From contig NC_080571.1 of assembly GCF_030247185.1 (NCBI RefSeq), positions 29,309,753-29,373,752 of the forward strand: a stretch of DNA of 64,000 nt, read 5' to 3'. This document shows, piece by piece, positions 54,758 to 64,000 of this stretch (its first letter is position 1; every line of letters begins with the position of its first letter). The position numbers and the translations under genes are program-made. The notes below the pieces were generated by a model. That model did no database searches, was not told where the DNA came from, and worked only from the letters and a program-made list of their open reading frames with translations. Source of the DNA: Malaya genurostris. Its lineage: Eukaryota; Arthropoda; Insecta; Diptera; Culicidae.

Positions 54758-56200
54758 ATGAATATTGATGACAGTGGGGGTGTCTCGGAGGAGGGCGAAG
54801 CTGAACGAATGAACGAAGAACATTTAGAGGCTGAGTTTGCTTCCGAGATGCCATCTACCCCTCCTATACCATCTCCCCCTCCGATACCATCTCCCTCTCC
54901 AATGCCATCTCCCTCTCCGATGCCTCCATCTCCCTCTAAGATATTGCCTGCTCGCCAAAAAGTTTACCAAGACGATGGCTCGGGGGGTCCGTGGGTGGTA
55001 TACTTCCGGCCCAAATTAAAGTCTCTCAGAGTTTTAAATATTGCTCGGGACCTGGAAAAACATTTCTCGGCAATAAAAACAATAGATAAGGTTTCGCCAA
55101 ACAAGTTACGCGTTGTTGTGTCCGACCTGAAGCAAGCAAACGAGATTGCTACCAGCGAGTTGTTCACGAAGGAGTACCGCGTGTACGTCCCGTCTCATGT
55201 GGCGGAGATCGACGGTGTGGTCCGTGACGAAAGTCTGACAATCGAAGATCTGATGAAGGACGGGGTAGGCCGTTTCAAAAACCCCGACCTTCAACCAGTG
55301 AAAATTTTGGAGTGCAAGCAATTGCACTCCAAATCGATAGATGGTAAATTTTACCAATCGGACTCATTTCGCGTGACTTTTGCCGGATCTGCACTTCCAA
55401 ATTATTTGGTAGTGAGTGGAGTTCGTCTACCTGTTCGGCTGTATGTACCGCGGGTAATGCATTGTACAAGCTGCAAACAGCTAGGTCATACGGCAACCTA
55501 TTGTTGCAACAAACTGCGATGCGGCAAATGCGGAGAGGCCCATGAGGACGATCTCTGCAGAAGAGCAGTGGAAAAGTGTTGCTACTGCGGGGAGAATCCT
55601 CATGATCTTTCGGTGTGCCCTACGTACATACAGCGTGCGGAGAAATTGAAGCGATCCGTGAAAGAACGTTCCAAACGTTCTTATGCGGAAATCTTAAAAA
55701 GAACCACTCCATCGACCCCTGAGAACCCGTTTGCAATCTTGCCAGTTGAAGAGGATACCTCTGACGACCCAGGCGAAGGACCTTCCTACACACAGGTTGA
55801 AGGAAGCAGGAAAAGACAAAATCTGGCTTCTCCCAAGCTTCCTCGTAAAGGCCTCAGACTGTCCTCTTCGTCACAAAAGAACCAAACGGAAACAAAAAGT
55901 GCTGACTCAAAACCGAAGCAAACACCTCCTGGGTTCAAAAAACTTAGGGATGATAAGGAGTACCCAGCACTTCCTGGGGCATCAAAAAACCCGAATGACC
56001 CCAAAGCACAACCAGAAAATCCAACAAACGCTGGATTATTGAAATTTTCTGATATCGTGGACTGGATATTAACAGCCTTCAATATTACTGATCCTCTGAA
56101 AAGCTTCCTAACTGCTCTACTGCCAACAGTAAGGACATTTTTAAAACAGTTGACTGAACAATGGCCCCTCCTTGCAGCGATCGTATCTTTTGATGGATAA
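54758..56200 (+). CDS. LINE B ORF1: gag-like RNA-binding protein
   Basis: 480 codons, ATG to TAA. An acidic N-terminus is followed by a proline-serine repeat (residues 28-60, units like PSPSPMP), not present in LINE A. Then comes the RRM-like region (PWVVYFRPKLKSLRVLNIAR ... LRVVVSDLKQANEIA) and the knuckles CTSCKQLGHTATYC, CGKCGEAHEDDLC and CCYCGENPHDLSVC near residues 228-290. A basic, Ser/Pro-rich linker leads to the conserved C-terminal LLKFSDIVDWILTAFNI. The ORF is intact. The stop overlaps the ORF2 start (ATGGATAA). Confidence 0.9.
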   Translation: MNIDDSGGVSEEGEAERMNEEHLEAEFASEMPSTPPIPSPPPIPSPSPMPSPSPMPPSPSKILPARQKVYQDDGSGGPWVVYFRPKLKSLRVLNIARDLEKHFSAIKTIDKVSPNKLRVVVSDLKQANEIATSELFTKEYRVYVPSHVAEIDGVVRDESLTIEDLMKDGVGRFKNPDLQPVKILECKQLHSKSIDGKFYQSDSFRVTFAGSALPNYLVVSGVRLPVRLYVPRVMHCTSCKQLGHTATYCCNKLRCGKCGEAHEDDLCRRAVEKCCYCGENPHDLSVCPTYIQRAEKLKRSVKERSKRSYAEILKRTTPSTPENPFAILPVEEDTSDDPGEGPSYTQVEGSRKRQNLASPKLPRKGLRLSSSSQKNQTETKSADSKPKQTPPGFKKLRDDKEYPALPGASKNPNDPKAQPENPTNAGLLKFSDIVDWILTAFNITDPLKSFLTALLPTVRTFLKQLTEQWPLLAAIVSFDG

Positions 56201-59200
56201 TTTACCACTGAGAATCGAAGATATGATCATTGTGCTTCAGTGGAATTGCAGAAGTATCATCCCAAAACTTGATTCTTTCAAACACTTAATACATACTCAT
56301 AATTGCGATGTATTCTCCTTGAGTGAAACTTGGCTTACTTCTAACATCAACCTCGACTTCCATAATTTTAACATAATCCGCCTGGACCGAGAAGACTCTT
56401 ATGGAGGGGTACTTTTAGGGATTAAAAAGTGCTATTCATTTTATCGTATTAACCTCCCCTCGACACCGGGAATTGAAGTTGTTGCTTGCCAAATTAATAT
56501 TAAAGGCAAAGATCTATGTATAGCTTCTATCTACATTCCTCCCAGAGTCTCGATAGGGCATCGTCGGCTTGCAGACATCATAGAACTTCTTCCTTCACCG
56601 CGGCTGGTTTTAGGGGACTTTAACTCGCATGGTACAGGATGGGGCTGCTTATATGATGATAATCGTTCTTCGTTAATCCAAGATCTGTGTGACAACTTCA
56701 ATTTGACAATTCTAAACACGGGAGAAATGACACGGAACCCTAGACCGCCAGCACAACCAAGTGCGCTGGATTTATCCCTTTGCTCGACTTCGCTACAGTT
56801 AGATTGCAAGTGGAAGGTAATCTGTGATCCTCACGGTAGCGATCACTTGCCGATCATAGTTTCTATCACCAACCGTGGAAGACCATCGGAAACAATCAAT
56901 GTTTCGTATGATTTCACACGAAACATTGATTGGAAACGTTACGCGAGCTCGATGTCTGAGAAACTAGAAACATCACAGGAGCTTCCTCCGGAGGAAGAGT
57001 ATACATTTTTGGCTGGCTTGATTCTTGACACCGCAATTCAAGCTCAGACGAAACGAGTACCTAGCGCGCAAACTAGTATGCGTTCTCCCAACCCATGGTG
57101 GGACAAAGAGTGCTCAGAGCTGAAAACGAAAAAAGCTTCAGCCTTCATCTCGTTTAGAAGGAACGGAACTCCAGATAATTATCGGAAATACGCGGCGTTA
57201 GAATTTCAAATGAAAAGTCTGATTAAAGCTAAGAAACGCGGTTACTGGCGAAGGTTTGTTGACGGATTAACGAGAGAAACAGCAATGAGCACTCTTTGGA
57301 ATACGGCCCGTCGCATGCGCAATCGAAATCACGCGAACGAAAGCGAGGAATATTCTAACCGCTGGATATTTGATTTCGCTAAGAAAGTATGTCCTGATTC
57401 TGTTCCGGAACAGAAGATATCCCGCGTCGCGACATTGAATACAAACGAAACACCGTTTTCGATGGTAGACTTCTCACTTGCGCTCTTGTCGTGTAACAAT
57501 AGAGCCCCGGGGTTAGACAGAATTAAATTCAACTTGTTGAAAAATCTGCCCGACTCTGCCAAAAGGCGCTTGTTGAATTTATTCAACAAGTTCCTCGAGG
57601 GTAATATTGTCCCACACGAATGGAGAGAAGTGAGAGTTATTACTATTCAAAAACCTGGAAAACCAGCCTCCGATCACAATTCGTATCGGCCGATTGCTAT
57701 GCTTTCCTGTATTCGGAAATTGTTGGAGAAAATGATTCTCTTCCGTCTAGACAATTGGGTCGAAACAAATGGATTGCTTTCAGGTACACAATTTGGGTTC
57801 CGCAGGGGCAAAGGAACGAACGATTGTCTAGCGTTGCTCTCAACAGAAATTCAAATGGCATTTGCTCGTAAAGAACAAATGGCATCAGTTTTCCTCGACA
57901 TCAAGGGGGCATTCGATTCAGTTTCCGTTAACGTTCTATCTGAGAAGTTGCATCAGCATGGTCTTTCACCAGTTTTGAACAACTTTTTATATAATCTATT
58001 GTCCGAGAAACACATGCATTTTGAGCATGGTGATTTGACGACAAAGCGATTCAGTTACATGGGTCTTCCTCAGGGCTCATGCTTAAGCCCCCTTTTATAC
58101 AACTTTTACGTAAATAACATTGATGAATGTATCAACACATCTTGCACGCTAAGACAACTTGCCGACGACAGCGTTGTGTCCATTATAGGACCCAAAGCTG
58201 CCGATCTCCAAGGACCATTGCAAGATACCCTCGACAACTTGTCGACATGGGCTTTTCAAATGGGTATCGAGTTCTCTACGGAGAAAACTGAGCTGGTTGT
58301 ATTTTCAAGGAAGCGAGAACCTGCGCAACTACAGCTTCAACTAGGGGGTGAAACCATAGCTCAGGTTTTCACATTTAAATATCTCGGGGTCTGGTTCGAT
58401 TCCAAAGGTACCTGGGGATGTCACATTAGGTATTTGAAACGAAAATGCCTACAGAGAATCAATTTCCTTCGTACAATAACCGGAACTTGGTGGGGCTCTC
58501 ACCCAGGAGACCTGATCAGGTTGTACAAAACGACGATATTGTCAGTAATGGAATATGGATGTTTCTGTTTCCGCTCCGCTACGAATATTCATTTCATTAA
58601 ACTGGAAAGAATTCAGTATCGTTGTTTACGTATTGCCTTGGGTTGCATGCAATCAACCCATACGATGAGTCTTGAAGTGCTGGCGGGCGTCTTACCGTTG
58701 AAAAACAGGTTCTGGGATCTCTCATATCGACTGCTAATCCGATGCGACATTTTGAATCCGATGGTGATAGAAAACTTTGAAAAGCTCGTCGAGCTTAATT
58801 CACAAACCCGTTTTATGTCCTTGTATTTTGACTACATGGCTCAGAATATAAATCCTTCTTCGTTTGTTCCCAATCGTGTTCATTTTGTGGATACTTCTAA
58901 TTCTACTGTGCTTTTCGACACATCCATGAAAGAAGAAATTTGTGGAATCCCGGATCCTGTACGCCCTCAAGAGATCCCAAAAATTTTTAATAATAAATTT
59001 AAAGAAGTCGACTGTAATAAAATGTTTTACACTGACGGATCATATCTAGACGGGTCCACTGGCTTCGGTTTACGTTTACGTTTACGTTTCAGTTTACGTC
59101 GCAGAACTAGCTGCAATTCAGTATACCCTTGAGATCATTGACACTCTGCCCACAGATCACTACTTCATTGTATCGGACAGTCTCAGTTCCATTGAGGCTC

Positions 59201-59844
59201 TCCGTTCAGTGAAGCCTGGAAAGCACTCACCGTATTTCCTGGGGAAAATACGGGAACAATTGAGTGCTTTATCTGCAAAATCATACCAGATTACCTTGGT
59301 TTGGGTCCCCTCACATTGTTCCATACGGGGCAATGAGAGGGCGGACTCGTTAGCCAAGGTGGGCGCACTAGAAGGTGATATCTATGAAAGACCAATCTGC
59401 TTCAATGAATTTTTCAGTTGCTGTCGTCAGAAAACTCTAGCTAGCTGGCAGAATACATGGAATAGTGGAACTCTGGGACGATGGTTACACTCAATAATCC
59501 CACAGGTATCGACGAAAGCTTGGTTCCGGGGGTTGGACGTGAGCCGAGACTTTATTCGTGTAATGTCAAGGCTCATGTCTAATCATTATATGTTCAGCGC
59601 GCATCTCCGTCGTGTGGGGCTCGCTGAGAGTGGTGTCTGCGTTTGCGGTGAGGGTTATCATGACATCGAACATGTTGTTTGGACATGTGTCGAGTATTGT
59701 GATGCCAGGTCCCAACTCATAGGTTCCCTTCGGGCCCGAGGTATACCACCCTTCGTACCAGTCCGCGACGTCTTGGCAACTCGAAATCTTCCTTATATGA
59801 CTCTCATCTATAACTTCTTGAAAACTATCAATGCTCAAATTTAG
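56193..59844 (+). pseudogene. LINE B ORF2: EN-RT-RNase H with one frameshift
   Basis: From ATGGATAAT the frame is open to 59132. Endonuclease motifs: LQWNCRSIIPKLDSF, LSETWLTSN, LVLGDFNSHGTGWG, GSDHLPIIVS. RT motifs: KPGKPASDHNSYRPIA, TQFGFRRGKGTNDCL, VFLDIKGAFDSV, GLPQGSCLSPLLYN, catalytic LADD, FKYLGVWFD. RNase H begins FYTDGSYLDGSTGFG, then a TTTACG array at 59069-59098 replaces about 50 bases by 22 and shifts the frame. The rest, from 59092 to the stop at 59844, is intact in the new frame: VYVAELAAIQYTL, SDSLSSIEAL, VWVPSHCSIRGNERADSLAK and the terminal HVVWTCVEYCD domain. Endonuclease and RT are undamaged. Confidence 0.92.
59069..59098 (+). repeat. TTTACG hexamer array in the RNase H domain
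   Basis: Five six-base units, four TTTACG and one TTTCAG. The last merges into the native GTTTACGTCGCAG codons, so the array probably arose by slippage or repair copying that neighbouring word. It causes the frameshift of LINE B ORF2. Confidence 0.85.
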
Positions 59845-60305
59845 TGCTCTCCCTATCTCTTTCTCGTCTACAGCTCTACCGCACTCTTCTTTACGTTGCT
59901 GGAAGTATGGCCTGTGTAAACGATGCTTCGGAGCATGCACCTGCCTTGAACTGACTGAGTTGCTGGAAGCTACCCAAAAACGTCACATCAACGTCAGAAC
60001 ACACCAACGAAGCATCCCAATCCAGAATAATCTCTTCATTGCTACAAGCTGAAAAACATGAAGATTCATCGAACGCAAAATGTGTCTAAAAGATGTATGC
60101 CACAAACCAATGATGTATTCAAATTTCAATTCAATACTGTGTAGGTCCCACCCTCCATATGTCCCCTTACTAACTGGGGAGTATGCCGCCCCGTAATACG
60201 GCATCCCTTTCTCTCTCCCTAACAACAAGACAATCGGCCACGTTAAGCTAAAGCAAATGAGCCTAATAAAAATTTTATTTGAAAAAAAAAAAAATGAATA
60301 AATCT

Positions 60306-61775
60306 TAACCATTCTAGTGGACCTCCTGGCTACATTCAATTCGGGTGCTACATTGCTCTTCACGGCTGTCGGTTCTCCTCTCCGGACTGACATCGTGTTC
60401 CCTCAGTGCTGCCAGTCTCAGATGCGATGGGAGTCTTGAGATATATAGGTTTTTGATATTCATAAATTATGCTTCGGTGCGGGTATCGATCGTTGAACAA
60501 ATTGGTTTGGCAGGAAGTAGCCCCGGTGTGCAGTGGCTGGCAAGGGGGAAAAATGAGCCGCTACCAGAGAACAGTAATATAATGGATATTTATATGATGC
60601 TTCAGCTGGTGCACTCCTCATGGACCACTACTGACAGCCGTATGTGTGTGTACGTGCGTCGAAGATTGAGGATGAAGTTATGGAAATGATTGCTAGTTTC
60701 CCATTTTTACGACTTCTGAGTATACCCGGGAGGATGAAACTGTCTGGGTCGGGTCAGTATTGATGTTCTGATCTTACCTCCTTAAAAGTAACATACAAGA
60801 GACGGTGGCGTCCGTTTTCAACAAAATTTCATTTCCGTCGAAATGGAAATGGAAATGGACCGGCTCGAGTGTATTGTAGCTTAATTACAAAATTGGATGG
60901 ATTCTAATTTGCCTGAGATAAGGATCATTTCAGAGCTAGACGTTCATCAAACAGTTAATTTGGGCATCCCATCCGATTCAACACTCACTTTTCCATCAAA
61001 TTTTATGGAGCTTTCTAGAACTAAGGGGAAATTTTACCTCACCATGCTTGTAAATCTCACTTATTTCTGCTGACGTCGGTGAACGAAACATTCAGATTTG
61101 ACTATCATTACAACAGAATCTTGTAAACTGTGATGGAGACGCACTGTTACTTTTATAAAAATAAGGCTTCACATCTGTTTCTGTGTGTCTTACTACAAGA
61201 ACAAAATTTCCGTACACCCTTTCCAATCTCGAAATAAAGTTGGCCGTCAGGGTTGATGATTTAATTAATTATTCAAATTAATTCTAAGCCCACCCCGACC
61301 TTTTACTAACAAATCATACAATTTGCGACTGGCTGGGCTTGAAACGATCAATATTGAATGAAATTTTTATATTAAAACTTTCTGGATCATCATTGAGGAA
61401 AATCTGATTAAAATATATGCGACGTATTTGCATACCAGGTGGCCTATGTTACGCTTTGTCCTCGAATAAAAAGTACATAGCAATTCAATTGAATCCGTTG
61501 GTGCAACTTAGCATTTCAACCGTTAAGAAGCAAATTTCAAAATCATAGGAAAATAGCCATTGTTGCAAAACGCAGAAGCAGTTTCCACCGTTGTCGCTGA
61601 GCGAATCCAAAAAAAACTCAGATGGTTTCAGATACAGAGTATATTATTGTAAATAAACGAGATAGAGTTTGTTGGTTTTCATCAAAACGTACAGAGAAAT
61701 TTAATATTTCTGTCAACTCGGGAGTCCAATCTTCATAATCACTCATGTAGTCACCAATTTAACACACAGAAGATA
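60306..61775. other. noncoding stretch, nothing recognised
   Basis: Continues the host sequence interrupted by LINE B (54300 joins 60306). It contains a short frame at 60345-60689 without domain, but no terminal repeats or RNA gene signatures. Confidence 0.4.
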
Positions 61776-61783
61776 GTTGATGA

Positions 61784-62067
61784 CAGCGTTGCGAGGGTGG
61801 CAAATACCAGATTTTCTCACTTCGCAAGACACTCTAACTAACCAGATCATTTGCCAGATTTTACAAATTTGACCAGTTTTTGTCAGTTCTGACCAGATCG
61901 TTACACTTCTGGCCTCTAGACAATAGGTGGTGAGACTTTTTTTCTACTACTTTGCTCACGGAAAATGAAATCCAGGCAAAATTTCCTGGTATATAGTAGA
62001 CCCAGACAAATCCAGATAAATTTTTGAGTCAGAGACAGATTTTTGAAAAAATGACCTGGCAACGCTG
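61784..62067. mobile_element. hAT-type MITE, 284 bp, exact 8-bp duplication
   Basis: Begins CAGCGTTGCGAGGGTGGCAA and ends with CTGGCAACGCTG. The octamer GTTGATGA flanks both sides (61776-61783 and 62068-62075). The interior repeats CCAGATTTT, GACCAG and GACAGATTTTT words without coding. A different family from the CAGAGATG elements but with the same class of ends and duplication. Confidence 0.85.
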
Positions 62068-62452
62068 GTTGATGATGAAAAGACTTCATGAGTCAGCTGT
62101 ATAAATGAATATAACATAGATTTCGAAATTCATATCATAGGTCTTCACACGAAAAAAAGACTAAAACTCTCGTCTATTTAGCATAGAATCACAATCATCA
62201 ATCATATTTATTACACTTTTCTAATAAAATGAGAAAAAGCTAATTTTCGAATAATTTTGACGGAAGCGAAATTTTTTTACCTCAAGAGCGCACGCCTGCT
62301 GCGATAGTTGTTTTTTCAACACCATGTAGAAAAAAGTACATAGTACATAGGACCTAAACCACACAACAGCGAAAGCGAAATTGAGTCAATTCGCGACTAC
62401 GAAGTTGAGTTTGACAGCTTGTGTGTGTGAAGTAAAGGTAAACAAGAAAAAG

Positions 62453-62660
62453 TAAAAAGGCGGGTGGGTAATGTCAGAGACATAACTGGATGTCGTGAAT
62501 ACGAAAAAACTGGCACGCTCCCATCACTTTTCCGAATATCAGTTAGTTGATTGATTGTATGAATTGTGCCAGCTTTCTCCTTTTTCACTAATAGAGTTTG
62601 AAGCGATGCACCTACATTAAAGTACAGATTAGTTACATTAAACAGCTACTATTCTACAAC
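62453..62660 (+). repeat. conserved-core repeat, copy g
   Basis: AAAAAGGCGGGTGGGTAATG, TCAGAGACATAACTGGATGT, CGTGAATACGAA, with flank to about 62650 shared with 30.7 kb. The best copy of the core. Confidence 0.8.
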
Positions 62661-62825
62661 TATATATTCCAAACTTGAAACAATTCCTTTTTAATTTGCT
62701 GTAGTTTATTTTTATTGAAGCTAAGAAGTTCGAAGATATCTGATTTTTCTCTAAATTTCAGTACGAGACAATTGCAATGGCCTGGTCTGAAATGGATCGA
62801 CGATCTTCGGTATGCAAGAGTAATT

Positions 62826-62866
62826 TTAATAATAATAATGATAATATTAATAATAATAATACAGAT
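62826..62866. repeat. TAA/AAT triplet microsatellite
   Basis: About 40 bases of ATA/TAA units directly next to the ACAGATTAATCTGT palindrome of the histone-associated repeat. Confidence 0.9.
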
Positions 62867-62946
62867 TAATCTGTATATATGGCAACCCTGTTTCGCATGA
62901 CACATTTTCACACGACCCCATACTAGTATAAAGATGTGTTCAACAT
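62860..62946 (-). repeat. histone-associated repeat, copy 3
   Basis: On the minus strand, GAACACATCTTTATACTAGTATGG, then TGTCATGCGAAACAGGGTTGCC and ACAGATTAATCTGT. It follows the H2B relic's stem-loop by about 170 bases, like copy 1 follows the orphan stem-loop. CAGGGTTGCCA also resembles a hAT terminus. Confidence 0.7.
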
Positions 62947-63114
62947 CATTACTTTTGCTTTCGCATTGTCGTTCGTAATTGAATGACAAGTGATGGTGCA
63001 AATTAGTGATGGTGCAAATATTTAAGCTTCTCGTGTGTGTCTAGTTTCGGCAACAGTTGCTCAGAAAGTGGTAGGAAAGCGACAAAATTCAACTAGTTCT
63101 TTATGATTATCTTT

Positions 63115-63130
63115 AGCACTAAAAAGTGCT
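63115..63130 (-). promoter_or_regulatory. histone 3' stem-loop of the H2B relic
   Basis: On the minus strand, AGCACT-TTTT-AGTGCT is a perfect six-pair stem with a four-base loop, preceded by CAAA and followed by AAAGATAATCATAAAGAAC. The arrangement is that of replication-dependent histone mRNA 3' ends and matches the orphan at 36924-36939. Confidence 0.7.
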
Positions 63131-63135
63131 TTTGA

Positions 63136-63186
63136 ATGGGCCTTGCTGGACTTTTTGGCTGCCTTTCTATCGGTTTTCGGTGCCAT
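63136..63186 (-). pseudogene. histone H2B relic: start codon and 17 codons
   Basis: The minus-strand ATG at 63186 opens MAPKTDRKAAKKSSKAH, close to the N-terminal tail of insect H2B (MAPKTSGKAAKKSGKAQ). After codon 17 the sequence jumps directly to a 3' UTR with a histone stem-loop, so about 105 codons of the histone fold have been deleted. A plausible 5' UTR (CGTTCAACAAGTTCGTCAGC) precedes the ATG. It cannot form H2B. Confidence is limited by the short length. Confidence 0.7.
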
Positions 63187-63426
63187 CGTGCTGACGAACT
63201 TGTTGAACGATATATTGCACGAAATATTCGTTCAATTCGCTGGAACGGTTTGTTGTTGTTTTTTCTCTTGCAAAAATAGTTGGAAAATTAAGTGTTACCA
63301 TTACATAGAAAGAAAATTTGTTGTTATTCTACGTGAAGTAGAAGTATTGTGCAGGTATGTATTGTTAGTTTAAACAAATAAGTGGAAAAAAAAATCAGAA
63401 ATTCTGCAGTAAAACTAGCTCAACGG

Positions 63427-63650
63427 GGCTCCAACTCCTCATGTTAAAAATGGCTCAACAATGGACTTCTGTCTGCCGGGTTTGTTGAACGAAAAAAATG
63501 GCATTCGGTTCAACGGTCTGCTTCAAAATCGGCAAACGAAGGTCCCGTGTTGGCCTCCCGTTGAACGATTGATTGGACTTTCATTGGACCAATGATCCAA
63601 CGTATTGGACCAATGAAGGACCACCGTTCAACGTTTTTTTCTAAGTGGGT
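63427..63650 (+). repeat. ATGGCTCAACAATGG repeat, copy 2, with fold-back
   Basis: Related to 53755-53895 and continuing into an inverted pair: CGTTGAACGATTG and TTGGACCAATGATCC are mirrored by GTATTGGACCAATGAAGG and CCGTTCAACG. Noncoding. Confidence 0.7.
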
Positions 63651-63778
63651 TCTCACACCACATTTCATTTTATACCTGCTACTGGCAGCGGTGTACGGAC
63701 TGCCCCTTTGTCAAATTCCTTTTCCTTATTCGCAGAACGGGAAACAGTGAGACGATATTAAAGAGAGAGTTAATAGCA

Positions 63779-64000
63779 GTGATGCCACTTATCCCTGAGG
63801 TGGAATCAGCAGATTTAAAAATAAAATAAAATTATTTTTATGCCGTTTATTTAACCCCGCACGTAAAATGGGGCTTTAAGCCATAAAGATAGGCTTCCAG
63901 AAACGAGTGATCGGGGACGAATAGATTACTCATATAACTTGACAGGCCAACAAGAATTATGAAGATGATGTAATAATATTTTAAGTATTTTTCCGGATAA
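63779..64000. mobile_element. start of a hAT-like MITE, cut by the window edge
   Basis: Begins CAGTGATGCCACTTATCCCTG and includes AAGCCATAAAGATAGGCTTCC and GAGTGATCGGGGACGAATAG, shared with the interior of 37991-38434. The right end and the duplication lie outside the window. Confidence 0.55.

Larger units (their letters stand above)
54313..60293 (+). mobile_element. LINE B: RNase H-bearing non-LTR element
   Basis: 5981 bp, flanked by ATGAATAAATCT on both sides (54301-54312 and 60294-60305), with an A tail of about 13. The 5' leader is about 445 bases, ORF1 54758-56200, ORF2 from 56193, 3' UTR about 450 bases. Related to LINE A over both ORFs, but the 5' leaders differ, so they are different subfamilies. 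The only clear lesion is a frameshift in RNase H. The 3' UTR contains an ATGCCG ... CGGCAT hairpin near 60183-60205. Confidence 0.9.

Noticed and set aside
62860..62890. CAGGGTTGCCA as the terminus of another hAT element
   Set aside because: The motif fits a hAT end, but no matching second end or octamer duplication was found nearby.

Overview
The window looks like repeat-dense, AT-rich nuclear DNA from a culicine mosquito (Aedes or Culex type). The evidence is a full-length Jockey-clade LINE that resembles Juan, two RNase H-bearing LINEs of one family, ITmD37E, DD41D and mariner transposon remnants, many MITEs, and several short noncoding repeat families typical of large mosquito genomes. 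The species call is inference from repeat content. I see no intact, recognisable host protein gene, no tRNA or rRNA gene and no CRISPR array. Nearly everything that can be identified is mobile DNA or debris, and the rest is probably intergenic or intronic.

Layout. 1-5.5 kb: featureless AT-rich DNA with one hAT-type MITE (2636-2895). 5.5-7.4 kb: a MITE with CTACACGC ends, an 864-bp fold-back with two nested inverted repeats, and the first of two 491-bp MITEs with exact 7-bp target duplications (the second is at 12.8 kb). 7.5-9 kb: a three-layer nest, with a mariner derivative inside a fold-back element inside an older repeat whose unfilled relative is at 39.5 kb. 10.7-11.5 kb: internally deleted ITmD37E. 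14.7-15.1 kb: a TA-flanked MITE. 16.8-17.7 kb: a DD41D transposon whose 5' half is replaced by a perfect inverted copy of its own 3' end. 20.2-21.2 kb: a repeat with a GT microsatellite and a fold-back. 22.1-26.4 kb: full-length Juan-like LINE with both ORFs open, inserted in a TATA-bearing repeat whose empty relative lies at 32.1-32.7 kb. 26.8-27.1 kb: a 117-bp tandem repeat. 31.1-31.7 and 43.1-43.6 kb: relatives of one repeat, inverted-duplicated at 31 kb. 34-36.1 kb: several DDE transposase remnants and a second fold-back element.

36.6-38.5 kb and 63.0-63.2 kb hold the least expected content: debris of replication-dependent histone genes. There is an H2A pseudogene with its stop codon and 3' stem-loop, split by a hAT MITE; an orphan histone-type 3' stem-loop next to a broken THAP-domain coding fragment; and an H2B start (17 codons) fused to its own 3' stem-loop. 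All three lie beside copies of one roughly 90-bp repeat.

43.8-49.7 kb and 54.3-60.3 kb: two long LINEs (ORF1 gag with zinc knuckles, ORF2 endonuclease-RT-RNase H), each with its own target-site duplication and each broken in or near the RNase H domain. Between them, 50.0-53.7 kb is a highly degenerate satellite built on a 12-13-base GAATTC-centred motif. 60.3-64 kb returns to AT-rich DNA with another hAT MITE, a triplet microsatellite and the H2B relic.

The genes do not form a pathway. What the window records is an order of insertions, readable because several empty-site relatives are present in the same 64 kb.
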